Source: Ruminococcus albus AD2013 (GTDB lineage: Bacteria; Bacillota; Clostridia; Oscillospirales; Ruminococcaceae). From it: a stretch of DNA of 64,000 nucleotides. Each line of letters begins with the position of its first letter. The stretch's first letter is position 1. Position numbers and translations under genes: made by a program. The DNA lies in NCBI RefSeq assembly GCF_000526775.1, contig NZ_JAGS01000001.1, forward strand, positions 682,001 through 746,000, written 5' to 3'. This document shows, one piece after another, positions 8,977 to 17,193 of the stretch. The notes under the pieces were generated by a model. That model saw only the letters and a program-made list of their open reading frames with translations. It had not been told where the DNA came from and did not search any database.

Positions 8977-10290
8977 TTATTTCTCTGTACAGAACTCTAC
9001 GGTCTTACCTTCGAGTATCATGTTGGTAGTTCTTACTGCACACATTTTTCCGCACATTGAGCAGGTATGTCTGTCAGCGGGGGGAGTGCTCTCAAAATAC
9101 TCACGTGCTTTTTCAGGATCGAATGAAAGCTTGAATATTTCATCCCAATCGACTTTGTGTCTGGCTTCTGCCATGGCATTGTCCTTGTCACGTGCATGAG
9201 GTACGCCCTTTGCGATGTCAGCAGCGTGTGCAGCTATCTTTGAAGCTATGATACCATCCTTAACGTCATTGACATCTGGCAGACGCAGGTGCTCTGCGGG
9301 GGTAACATAGCAGAGGAAGTCTGCACCGCTTGATGCGGCAATAGCACCGCCGATAGCAGTGGTGATATGGTCGTAGCCGGGAAAGATATCTGTAACAACA
9401 GGCCCCAGAACATAGAAAGGTGCATTGTGGCATATGCGTTTCTGGAAAGTCATATTTGCGGCTATCTCGTTCATAGCCATATGTCCGGGACCCTCTACCA
9501 TGACCTGTACGTCCTTTTCCCATGCGCGAAGTGTCAGCGCACCAAGTTCAATAAGCTCGGATATTTGTCCTGCGTCGGTGGAATCGTCTATACATCCGGG
9601 GCGAAGCGCGTCACCGAGGCTGATCGTAACGTCATATTCACGGAGAATATCAAGAACCTCGTCATAGTGCTCGTAGAAAGGATTTTCATTGCCTGTCATC
9701 ATCATCCAGGCGAACAGTAGTGATCCTCCGCGGGAAACGATATTCATCTTTCTGCCCTCACGTCGGAAAGCTTCAACGGCACGTCTGTTGAGACCTGCGT
9801 GTATGGTCATAAAATCAACGCCCTCTTCAGCATGGGCACGTACAACTTTCAGGAAGTCTTCTGCTTTTATTTCCAGCAGATCCTTTTCAAGGTAGCCGAT
9901 AGCGTCGTACATAGGCACAGTGCCTATCATTGCAGGTGATTTCTCCACCAGTTCACGGCGGAAAGTATTTGTCTTGCCGTAGTTGGAAAGATCCATTATA
10001 GCTTCAGCACCGAACTTATGAGCCATTTCGACTTTCTTCATCTCGTTCTCATAGTTTTTGGCATCGCCTGAAATGCCGAGATTGACATTTATCTTGGTAC
10101 GCATCTTTGTACCGATGCCCTCGGGGGAAATAGCTTTATGGTTGATGTTGCAGGGGATAGCGACTTCACCCTTAGCCACAAGCGCACGGAGTTCTTCGGG
10201 GTCGATGTACTCCTTTTCTGCAACTATCTTCATTTCAGGTGTGATTATGCCTTTCTTGGCAGCTTCCATCTGGGTAGCGTATTCTCTCAT
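8977..10290 (-). CDS. thiC: Phosphomethylpyrimidine synthase ThiC
   Basis: Radical SAM enzyme that rearranges aminoimidazole ribotide to hydroxymethylpyrimidine phosphate for thiamine synthesis. 437 residues, the short clostridial form without the long N-terminal extension. The ThiC core [17 protein letters not shown] and [11 protein letters not shown] is present, and the iron-sulfur cysteines are close to the C-terminus (CSMCGKMC). It is last in the riboswitch-controlled thi operon, 19 nt after thiE, with AAAGGA before the start. Confidence 0.96.
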   Translation of the reverse strand: MREYATQMEAAKKGIITPEMKIVAEKEYIDPEELRALVAKGEVAIPCNINHKAISPEGIGTKMRTKINVNLGISGDAKNYENEMKKVEMAHKFGAEAIMDLSNYGKTNTFRRELVEKSPAMIGTVPMYDAIGYLEKDLLEIKAEDFLKVVRAHAEEGVDFMTIHAGLNRRAVEAFRREGRKMNIVSRGGSLLFAWMMMTGNENPFYEHYDEVLDILREYDVTISLGDALRPGCIDDSTDAGQISELIELGALTLRAWEKDVQVMVEGPGHMAMNEIAANMTFQKRICHNAPFYVLGPVVTDIFPGYDHITTAIGGAIAASSGADFLCYVTPAEHLRLPDVNDVKDGIIASKIAAHAADIAKGVPHARDKDNAMAEARHKVDWDEIFKLSFDPEKAREYFESTPPADRHTCSMCGKMCAVRTTNMILEGKTVEFCTEK

Positions 10291-10309
10291 GTTAATAATT
10301 CCTTTCGGT

Positions 10310-10915
10310 TCAAATAGTTATCCTTGCTCTTAATGTATCCGTAAATAAAGATACCTCTTCCGCCTGCATAAATCCGCTCATAAGGCAGATACCGTCAGCT
10401 CCAGCACGTATACATTCTGCGGCATTATCTGCTGAAATCCCGCCTATTGCGTAAACAGGCAGATAAACGGCTTTGCAGACTTCACTCAGAAATCCCGTGC
10501 CGCGTCCTGCAAGACCTTTTTTGCAGTCAGTCTCAAAAATATGTCCCGCAATGATGTATCCTGCACCCAGCGCTTGTGCTTCAATAGCGTCTTCAACGGA
10601 GTGGCATGAGGTGCCGATTACATCGAACTGTGCTTTGTCATCTGCTGACATATTCCGCAGTATGTGCAGAGGAAGATGAACTCTTTTTATACCAAGCTCT
10701 GACGCAGTTTCCCAAAAGCTGTTCACAGCAAGGGGAACACCGTATCCTTTGCATATTTCAGTCGAGATCTCAGTAAGCTCGGAATATTCCTTTTCGGACA
10801 TATCCTTTTCACGAAGTATCACCATATCGGGTCGAGCTGCTGCGATTTTTTTCAGCTGTTCGGGAAAACCTGCGCGGCAAAGTTTTCGGTTCGTTATACA
10901 GATTATCTTACACAT
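10310..10915 (-). CDS. thiE: Thiamine-phosphate synthase (ThiE/TenI family)
   Basis: 201-residue TIM barrel that joins the thiazole and pyrimidine moieties into thiamine phosphate. Seen: VILREKDMS near residue 34, [27 protein letters not shown] and the C-terminal phosphate site [21 protein letters not shown]. The start overlaps the end of thiH by 8 nt. TenI (thiazole tautomerase) is a close relative; as the only such gene in a complete thiazole/HMP operon, synthase function is more likely, but motif inspection does not exclude TenI. Confidence 0.8.
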   Translation of the reverse strand: MCKIICITNRKLCRAGFPEQLKKIAAARPDMVILREKDMSEKEYSELTEISTEICKGYGVPLAVNSFWETASELGIKRVHLPLHILRNMSADDKAQFDVIGTSCHSVEDAIEAQALGAGYIIAGHIFETDCKKGLAGRGTGFLSEVCKAVYLPVYAIGGISADNAAECIRAGADGICLMSGFMQAEEVSLFTDTLRARITI

Positions 10916-12158
10916 AAAGATAATCGTTCAGTACAGGCTGTAATCCTTCTTCGGACATATCCTTGTACATCGTATCAAAGCTTCTTGTATCTGCTATCTC
11001 GAACTGTTCATCGCCCTCGTTTTCATTTTCCTTGCCTGTGTACTTGCTTTCGTGGTCGCCTATACCTGTTGAAACACCTGCGGATATCTTGGTAGCGGCG
11101 ATCTTAACTATGCCGTCGCGGAAGCTTTTGGTCTCTCGTGATGACACCGTAATACCTGCAAAAGGAAGGAAAAGTCTGTAAGCACAAAGTACCTGACAAA
11201 GCTGTCTTTCGCCAACGTCCATGTGATTGATCTTGTCATTGTTTACTATGGGGCGAAGTCTCGGACATGACAGTGATATCTCGGCATGTGGGTACTTTCT
11301 TTGCAGATAGTACATATGCAGACCTGTTGCGAGAGCGTCTTTTCTGAAATCGGAAAGACCAAGAAGTGCCGAACCTGCGATACCTCTCATGCCGCCCATA
11401 AGAGCTCTTTCCTGAGCTTCAAAGCGATAAGGCCAAACACGTTTGTGTCCTGCAAGGTGGAGAGTTTCGTACTTGACATTATCGTAAGTTTCCTGAAAAA
11501 CAGTGACATAGTCCACTCCGCACTCGTGGAGATATTTGTAGTCTTCCACATTAACGGGATATATCTCAACGCCCACCATTCGGAAATATTTTCTCGCAAG
11601 CTTGCATGCCTCACCGATATACTTTACATCGCTCATGGTTTTGCTTTCGCCTGTGAGAATAAGTATCTCTTCCATTCCGCTGTCTGCGATGACTTTCATT
11701 TCGTGCTCGATCTGCTCCATACTCAGCTTCATTCTTCGGATATGGTTATAGCAGTTGAATCCGCAGTAAACGCAGTAGTTCTCGCAGTAATTTGCGATGT
11801 ACAGCGGAGTGAAAAGGTACACCGTGTTGCCGAAATGCTTTCGTGTCTCGATGCGGGCTCTTTCTGCCATCTGCTCAAGAAACGGTTCAGCCGCAGGGGA
11901 GAGAAGTGCCTTGAATTCTTCTACGCCGATAGTGTTCTTCTGCAAAGCTCGGGATACATCAAGTGCTGTATAAGCATTGTAATCGTAGCTGTTGAACTGC
12001 GCCATGACTTTTTCAAGTATATCACTTTTTATTTGCTCCTGATCGTCCATATACTTCATATGGTCGGTACGGCAGGAGGGGTCATTTTCCAGCTTGTGCT
12101 TGCGTTTTAATGCTTCCTCGGAAAGTCCTTCGGAATCAAACAGAAAATTGTTTTCCAT
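10908..12158 (-). CDS. thiH: 2-iminoacetate synthase ThiH
   Basis: Radical SAM enzyme cleaving tyrosine to dehydroglycine for thiazole formation, which fits an anaerobe (aerobes use ThiO). The cluster motif CENYCVYCGF is seen near residue 105. I place the start at ATG 12158 (MENNFLF) rather than the in-frame GTG 12165-12167, because AAGGGGTG lies about 7 nt upstream of the ATG. That gives 416 residues and a 12-nt gap after thiG. Confidence 0.93.
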   Translation of the reverse strand: MENNFLFDSEGLSEEALKRKHKLENDPSCRTDHMKYMDDQEQIKSDILEKVMAQFNSYDYNAYTALDVSRALQKNTIGVEEFKALLSPAAEPFLEQMAERARIETRKHFGNTVYLFTPLYIANYCENYCVYCGFNCYNHIRRMKLSMEQIEHEMKVIADSGMEEILILTGESKTMSDVKYIGEACKLARKYFRMVGVEIYPVNVEDYKYLHECGVDYVTVFQETYDNVKYETLHLAGHKRVWPYRFEAQERALMGGMRGIAGSALLGLSDFRKDALATGLHMYYLQRKYPHAEISLSCPRLRPIVNNDKINHMDVGERQLCQVLCAYRLFLPFAGITVSSRETKSFRDGIVKIAATKISAGVSTGIGDHESKYTGKENENEGDEQFEIADTRSFDTMYKDMSEEGLQPVLNDYLYV

Positions 12159-12170
12159 CTTCTTCACCCC

Positions 12171-12944
12171 TTAGTCCCTGAGGAAACCTGTCAGTGTATC
12201 CGAGGGTGATGCCCCTCTTACAAGTACTCTGCCGAGACCTGAAAGGTAAGCCTGTCTGCCTGCTTCTATCGCCTTGCGGAAAGCATCTGCCATCATGGGC
12301 AGGTCACCCGCAGTTGCAAGAGCTGTGTTTGACATTACTGCTGCCGCGCCCATCTCCATAGCCTCGCAAGCCTGAGAGGGTCTGCCAATGCCTGCATCTA
12401 CGATTATGGGCAGGTCTATCTCGTCTATCAGTATCTGTATGAAATCCCTTGTTGCAAGACCCTTGTTTGAACCGATAGGAGAAGCCAGAGGCATTACCGA
12501 TGCAGCACCTGCGTTAACAAGGTCTCTCGCAGTGTTCAGGTCGGGGTACATATATGGCATTACGATAAAGCCTTCTTTGGCGAGTATCTCTGTTGCTTTG
12601 ATAGTCTCCGCATTGTCGGGCAGAAGATATTTTGTATCACGCATGATCTCAATTTTTACGAAATCACCGCAGCCCAGTTCTCTTGCAAGCCTAGCTATGC
12701 GCACAGCTTCTTCGGCGTTTCTTGCGCCCGAAGTGTTGGGCAGGAGAGTTACTCCCTCGGGGATATGATCGAGTATATTCTCATGTTCCTTGGTGTTAGC
12801 TCGTCTTACAGCAAGGGTGATAAGTTCAGCACCTGCGTTTTCCACTGCCGCTTTTATAAGTGAGAGGGAATATTTTCCCGAACCGAGAATGAATCTTGAA
12901 TTGAATTCGTGCCCGCCTATGACGAGCTTGTCATTGTTTTCCAT
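12171..12944 (-). CDS. thiG: Thiazole synthase ThiG
   Basis: Builds the thiazole phosphate from DXP, dehydroglycine and ThiS thiocarboxylate. 257 residues, usual length for ThiG. Typical parts: [52 protein letters not shown] and [23 protein letters not shown] 12944 has AAAGGA 8 nt upstream, better than the in-frame upstream ATG at 12974, which would overlap thiF. Confidence 0.95.
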   Translation of the reverse strand: MENNDKLVIGGHEFNSRFILGSGKYSLSLIKAAVENAGAELITLAVRRANTKEHENILDHIPEGVTLLPNTSGARNAEEAVRIARLARELGCGDFVKIEIMRDTKYLLPDNAETIKATEILAKEGFIVMPYMYPDLNTARDLVNAGAASVMPLASPIGSNKGLATRDFIQILIDEIDLPIIVDAGIGRPSQACEAMEMGAAAVMSNTALATAGDLPMMADAFRKAIEAGRQAYLSGLGRVLVRGASPSDTLTGFLRD

Positions 12945-12963
12945 TAATATCGTCCTTTCGTTA

Positions 12964-13599
12964 TCAGGCATCATATTCGCCTGAAATTATCCTGAGTACC
13001 ATTGTAGCCTGATGTGCGGCGCATACAGCAACACGTGCTGATATTAGTCCAAGACCTTCGCCAACATCGCTTTTGCCGTCACCGCAAAGCCAGAAATTTT
13101 TTGCTATCTTGCGTGTGACTATGCTGTTCGCACTGTCAAGTCCTGCCATTCCTGATGCTGCTACCAGATTTTTTTCCGGGAAATGTTCAAGCACCGCGTT
13201 CACAAGCATGGCTTTTTGTTCGGCATTGTCGAAACATTCGCATACTATCGGAAAATCTGCCAGAAGTACAGGTATGTTTTCCTCATCAAGCTTGACTGTC
13301 TGTGAAGTTATATCGCAGTAGGGTGCTAATTTTAAGAGTGTATCTTTCAGTGCATCTGCCTTGTACTGTCCAAGCTGTTCGGGAAAGTACTGCTGACGGT
13401 TCAGGTTTGAGATATCGACCTTGTCAAAGTCGATAAGGTGTATCCTTCCGATACCTGCCCGGGCAAGACTTACCGCAACATTTGAGCCAAGTCCTCCCAG
13501 ACCGCATACCACTACCGAAGCTTCTGCGAATCGTTTTTGAAGTTCTTTTCCGTGACGTTCTTCGAGTGCGGCATACATTTCTTCTTTTGTGGGTATCAT
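12964..13599 (-). CDS. thiF: Sulfur carrier adenylyltransferase ThiF
   Basis: Activates the ThiS C-terminus by adenylation. 211-residue short form of the E1-like family: nucleotide-binding [13 protein letters not shown] (about 30-42), the acidic [16 protein letters not shown] block and [11 protein letters not shown]. The long MoeB-type C-terminal zinc region is not seen. It starts next to the thiS stop codon and is followed by thiG. Confidence 0.93.
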   Translation of the reverse strand: MIPTKEEMYAALEERHGKELQKRFAEASVVVCGLGGLGSNVAVSLARAGIGRIHLIDFDKVDISNLNRQQYFPEQLGQYKADALKDTLLKLAPYCDITSQTVKLDEENIPVLLADFPIVCECFDNAEQKAMLVNAVLEHFPEKNLVAASGMAGLDSANSIVTRKIAKNFWLCGDGKSDVGEGLGLISARVAVCAAHQATMVLRIISGEYDA

Positions 13600-13794
13600 C
13601 TAGCCGCCTCCCACAAAGCTTACAACTTCAACGGAGTCGCCGTCTTTGAGAAGTGTACTGTCATACTGAGATTTAGGCACTATCTCAAGATCAAGCTCAA
13701 CAGCTACACGCTTTGGGTCATAGCCGTTCTCGCTCAGCATTTCGGTCACGGTCTTTCCCGAGAGTTCACGCTGTTCGCCGTTCAGTTTTACCAT
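13600..13794 (-). CDS. thiS: Sulfur carrier protein ThiS
   Basis: 64-residue ubiquitin-like sulfur carrier ending in FVGGG; the final Gly-Gly is the thiocarboxylate site. Start ATG 13794 (MVKLNG) has GGGAGG 7 nt upstream; the in-frame ATGs at 13812 and 13800 lie before or too close to that site. First gene of the operon, directly behind the TPP riboswitch and its terminator. Confidence 0.93.
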   Translation of the reverse strand: MVKLNGEQRELSGKTVTEMLSENGYDPKRVAVELDLEIVPKSQYDSTLLKDGDSVEVVSFVGGG

Positions 13795-13810
13795 GTTCAT
13801 TCCTCCCAAC

Positions 13811-13845
13811 AAAAAAGGGGGACTGTACGCAAAAAACAGTCCCCC
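13811..13845 (-). terminator. Riboswitch-controlled intrinsic terminator of the thi operon
   Basis: ACAGTCCCCC / GGGGGACTGT stem (13836-13845 and 13817-13826) with a T run on the minus strand (13816-13811). It lies between the TPP aptamer and thiS, so it is the likely expression platform: TPP bound, terminator formed, operon off. Confidence 0.8.
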
Positions 13846-13861
13846 GAAATATCGGTATCAT

Positions 13862-13945
13862 ATTCCCTACGTTGGCATTATCCAAATCAGGTTATGGGTC
13901 GATAACTCGGTCGCTATCCTCTCAGCCTGTCTACAAGCTCCCCTT
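13862..13945 (-). ncRNA. TPP riboswitch (THI element)
   Basis: On the minus strand the thi-box hallmarks occur in order: GGGGAG, GGCTGAGAGGA, ACCCATAACCTGAT, GGATAATGCCAACGTAGGGAA. These form the pyrimidine-sensing (CTGAGA) and pyrophosphate-sensing arms. It controls the thi genes by transcription termination, judging from the downstream terminator. Confidence 0.95.
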
Positions 13946-13965
13946 ATTTTATTTCAACTCTAAAT

Positions 13966-13994
13966 ATTATAACACTCTTCAAATAAAAAATCAA
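13966..13994 (-). promoter_or_regulatory. Promoter of the thi operon
   Basis: Minus strand TTGATT (13994-13989), 17-nt spacer, TATAAT (13971-13966), about 20 nt before the aptamer. Confidence 0.75.
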
Positions 13995-14076
13995 GTATTT
14001 ATCGGGACTTTTCGGAAATTTTTTTGATATTTCATGTAAAAAATCTTTGCTGTCCGTTGAAACGTACAGCCCGCAC

Positions 14077-14105
14077 TTGAATTTGAGAGCGGTTTATGTT
14101 ATAAT
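14077..14105 (+). promoter_or_regulatory. Promoter of the TerB/ATPase/helicase operon
   Basis: TTGAAT (14077-14082), 17-nt spacer, TATAAT (14100-14105), 36 nt before the GTG start. It is divergent from the thi promoter. Confidence 0.7.
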
Positions 14106-14141
14106 ATAAAAATAAATTGATTTTCGGTTGGAGGTGAGCGC

Positions 14142-15665
14142 GTGAAGAATATCGATGATCTTATCGAACTGATAATGGGTGACCCGAAGATACGCGAGAG
14201 CAAAACTCTCGGAGAAAAAGTCTACCACGATGAACCCATACTCAAACGCGCTTCACAGCTTGTACGTGATATCGTCCCACCTAAAGATAATACTCCTGCT
14301 CAGCTTATGGAGATGCGCAGGATGGTCTATTCTCCTGAAGCTCAGTGGCGCTCAAGAGAATGGCTTTTCGGCAAACAGGGCAGTTTCATGGCAGACTTCG
14401 AGGACAGCTTTGAAAAGATCATTCCATTTGAACACTATTTTCCCACCTACAATGATATGACCCTTGAACAGCAGCGCACATACTTTACGTGGCGCACACG
14501 CATTAGGCGCGGTGAGTACAGAGAAACAAGTCTTTCTTACATATTTGTGTATGTCTATGAGTTGATAAATCTCATCGGTGTTAAAAACGCACGCGAGGGA
14601 TATGACAGGCTGGAAGCTGTGCTTGAACATTACGGCGAAACTCAACCAAAGCTGAAAAAGTTCGTTTTAGCTTGGCTTGATGATATGGTCATATATTATG
14701 GTCTGGATATCGCTCTACTTAATAGTAGCGGTATCTTAGAGTTTGATGACTCTCTTTGTGTTTTGCTTGATTTGGACGGTCATACAGATGATGAAGTCTT
14801 TTCAGCACTTTGCACTATGTCATCTTACAACGCCGAAAAATCAGCATTTTATAAGACCTATCCCGAGGAATTCCGTACCGTGGCAGTGCGGAGCTATAAA
14901 GCTTTTTCCGAGTATTACGGTGCTCACCGTAAAAAGACCCTGTTTGAAAAACTTTTCGGAAAAAGCACCATAAGTGTACATCAGATGTTTGGTTCCGCGG
15001 TGTTTTGCTATTACCGTTCATCACCGCAGAATTCGGTGGTCATAGACCAGGTCCGCCGTTGTTTTTGCAGGGGCGGAGAATGGTTTACGGAAGGGTACGC
15101 CGGCAAAACTCACGGCAACAAGCAGGTGGGCGACTTTTTTCGTGCTATTGACAGCATCATGCGAACGGGATTCGATTTCAAAAATAAGCTGCAAGCACCT
15201 GATATTACAAAACAGCTTTCAAAGATAATAAACGAACAGATAACCATACTTCAAGATGAGAAAAGACAGGCGGAGAAACTTCGCGTGGATATCGACCTTA
15301 CAAAACTTGGCAGTATCCGCCGCGCCGCTGATATCACGAGGGATAAGCTTATCGTCGATGAAGAAGATCTTGAAGAGGATAAATCTCCTCAGCCTGATAT
15401 GCAAGAAGATGTTGCCGAAGAGAGTGTTCAGGAAAATACCACTCCCCTTGATAGCGGCGAGTATTCGTTCATGCAGGCACTGCTTTACGGCGGTGATCAT
15501 CAGGCGGCTGCAAAAAATGCAGGGGCGATGCCCTCTGTTATGGCGGACAGTATAAATGAAAAGCTTTACGATATTTTTGCTGATACTGTTATCGAGTTTG
15601 ACGGCGATATCCCAGCTGTCATTGAGGATTATGAAGAAGAACTGAAAGGAATGATACTTCCATGA
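14142..15665 (+). CDS. sngA: TerB-domain protein, SngA-like component of a Shango-type anti-phage system
   Basis: 507 residues. The N-terminal part looks like the TerB-N region (SREWLFGKQGSFMADFEDS, FTWRTRIRRGEYRETSLSYIFVYVYELIN), then a helical TerB-like core, an acidic stretch near 405-435 (DEEDLEEDK) and a C-terminal TerB-C-like segment (ALLYGGDHQAAAKNAGAMPS). Start GTG 14142 has GGAGGTG 5 nt upstream. It overlaps the next gene by 4 nt (ATGA). TerB protein plus BrxD-like ATPase plus Lhr-like helicase is the set described for Shango; the mechanism is not established as far as I know. The symbol is tentative. Confidence 0.8.
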   Translation: MKNIDDLIELIMGDPKIRESKTLGEKVYHDEPILKRASQLVRDIVPPKDNTPAQLMEMRRMVYSPEAQWRSREWLFGKQGSFMADFEDSFEKIIPFEHYFPTYNDMTLEQQRTYFTWRTRIRRGEYRETSLSYIFVYVYELINLIGVKNAREGYDRLEAVLEHYGETQPKLKKFVLAWLDDMVIYYGLDIALLNSSGILEFDDSLCVLLDLDGHTDDEVFSALCTMSSYNAEKSAFYKTYPEEFRTVAVRSYKAFSEYYGAHRKKTLFEKLFGKSTISVHQMFGSAVFCYYRSSPQNSVVIDQVRRCFCRGGEWFTEGYAGKTHGNKQVGDFFRAIDSIMRTGFDFKNKLQAPDITKQLSKIINEQITILQDEKRQAEKLRVDIDLTKLGSIRRAADITRDKLIVDEEDLEEDKSPQPDMQEDVAEESVQENTTPLDSGEYSFMQALLYGGDHQAAAKNAGAMPSVMADSINEKLYDIFADTVIEFDGDIPAVIEDYEEELKGMILP

Positions 15666-16978
15666 AGATACCCAAGAGGATAGCGCAGGCTGTTATCAAT
15701 TCGCTGAAAGGCGGAGTTGTGCCAAGAATAGGTCTGCCATATATCACGGTCGGCAGAGAAGTCGAGATTGACGCTTTGCTTCACGATGTTGATATAATCG
15801 AAGAGGGCGGTGCTTCATTCAGGTTCATAGTCGGCAAATACGGCAGCGGTAAGAGTTTTCTTTTGCAGACAATACGCAGTCATGTGATGGACAGAAATTT
15901 CGTTGTGGTCGATGCTGACCTTTCACCTGAAAGACGTTTGCAGGGTACAAAGGGTCAGGGGCTTGCGACCTACAAGGAACTTATACGTAATATGTCCACA
16001 AAAACAAGACCCGACGGCGGTGCACTGACTCTCATACTTGACAGATGGATAAGCGGTGTGCAGTCCGAGGCTGCTGCTGAAAGCGGACTCGATATATCTT
16101 CTCCCGAGTTTTCTGCTGTCGTGGAAAAGAAGATATTTGAAGTCATAAATGCACTTAACGAGATGGTACACGGCTTTGATTTTGCAAAGCTTTTGACGAT
16201 ATACTATCGCGCTTCTGTATCGGGTGACGATGAACAGAAAGCAAAAGTGGTAAAATGGTTCAGGGGCGAGTACGTAAACAAGACGGAAGCCAAGAGCGAG
16301 CTTGGCGTAAACATCGTTATCACCGATGATGATTGGTACGAATATATCAAGCTGTTCGCTATGTTCCTGAAAAAAGCGGGTTACAGTGGTCTGCTGGTGC
16401 TGGTAGACGAGCTTGTGAACATTTATAAAATACCCAATGCCATCACCCGACAGTACAATTATGAAAAGATACTCACCATGTACAACGATACTTTGCAGGG
16501 CAAGGCTAAGTATCTTGGCATAATAATGGGCGGAACTCCCCAGTGCATTGAGGACACACGCCGCGGTGTATACAGCTATGAAGCTCTGAGGTCAAGGCTT
16601 GCAGAGGGTCGTTTCGGACGCGAGGGAATACGTGATATGCTGGCACCTGTTATACATCTCGTTCCGCTGACATATGAAGAAATGCTGGTGCTGACCGAGA
16701 AACTTGCTGACATTCACGCTCAGCTTTTCGGGTATGAACAGCGTATTACTCAGGAGGATATGATTGTTTTTATCAAGACAGAGTTCGGGCGGATAGGTGC
16801 TGACAGCCATATCACTCCCCGTGAAGTGATACGTGATTTCATCGAATTGCTTGATATAGCTTTTCAGAATCCTATGCTTGAGATATCAGATTTTATATCT
16901 TCGGGTGGGATCGAGTATTCAAAACCTGCCGCAGAGGAAGAAACTTCCGAGGGCGATTTTGCCGAGTTTGAGATCTGA
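15662..16978 (+). CDS. sngB: BrxD-like P-loop ATPase (DUF2791), SngB-like
   Basis: 438-residue AAA+-like ATPase of the family shared with BREX proteins BrxC/BrxD. N-terminus MKIPKRIAQAVINSLKGGVVP is followed by the DUF2791 hallmark GREVEID, Walker A VGKYGSGKS (57-65), DADLSPERRLQG (84-95) and Walker B LLVLVDE (244-250). LGIIMGGTPQCIEDTRRGVYSY is typical of the family. It probably powers DNA translocation or remodelling with the helicase. It is coupled to the TerB gene by a 4-nt overlap. Confidence 0.88.
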   Translation: MKIPKRIAQAVINSLKGGVVPRIGLPYITVGREVEIDALLHDVDIIEEGGASFRFIVGKYGSGKSFLLQTIRSHVMDRNFVVVDADLSPERRLQGTKGQGLATYKELIRNMSTKTRPDGGALTLILDRWISGVQSEAAAESGLDISSPEFSAVVEKKIFEVINALNEMVHGFDFAKLLTIYYRASVSGDDEQKAKVVKWFRGEYVNKTEAKSELGVNIVITDDDWYEYIKLFAMFLKKAGYSGLLVLVDELVNIYKIPNAITRQYNYEKILTMYNDTLQGKAKYLGIIMGGTPQCIEDTRRGVYSYEALRSRLAEGRFGREGIRDMLAPVIHLVPLTYEEMLVLTEKLADIHAQLFGYEQRITQEDMIVFIKTEFGRIGADSHITPREVIRDFIELLDIAFQNPMLEISDFISSGGIEYSKPAAEEETSEGDFAEFEI

Positions 16979-17010
16979 ATAGGAGTGAAAAATTATCTCG
17001 GAGGTGCAGA

Positions 17011-17193
17011 ATGAAAAAAGGAAATATTCACAAGCACATGACCGAGGAGGACGGATTTGACCGCCGTTTTGCCTGCTGGTGCAATAACCACAACAAGGTA
17101 TGGCACAGGGAAAAGGTACGTCAGCGCAGAAAATTCCGCCGAAAGATGAGAATAATACTTCTGAAAGAAAGAGGACGAGATGAACGTTTTTGA
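17011..17193 (+). CDS. Small, very basic protein between the ATPase and helicase genes
   Basis: 60 residues, about one third Arg/Lys/His, with a CWCNNHNKVWH motif (Cys-x-Cys and two His, possible metal site) followed by a basic tail RRKFRRKM. It has an excellent RBS, GGAGGTG at 17000-17006, sits 32 nt after the ATPase stop and overlaps the helicase start by 14 nt, so it is very likely translated and coupled to it. I recognise no family. Nucleic-acid binding is a guess from charge. It is not one of the three described Shango components. Confidence 0.65.
   Translation: MKKGNIHKHMTEEDGFDRRFACWCNNHNKVWHREKVRQRRKFRRKMRIILLKERGRDERF

Noticed and set aside
11286..12110. Plus-strand ORF of 274 codons
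   Set aside because: Antisense to thiH, whose radical SAM motif and operon position are clear.
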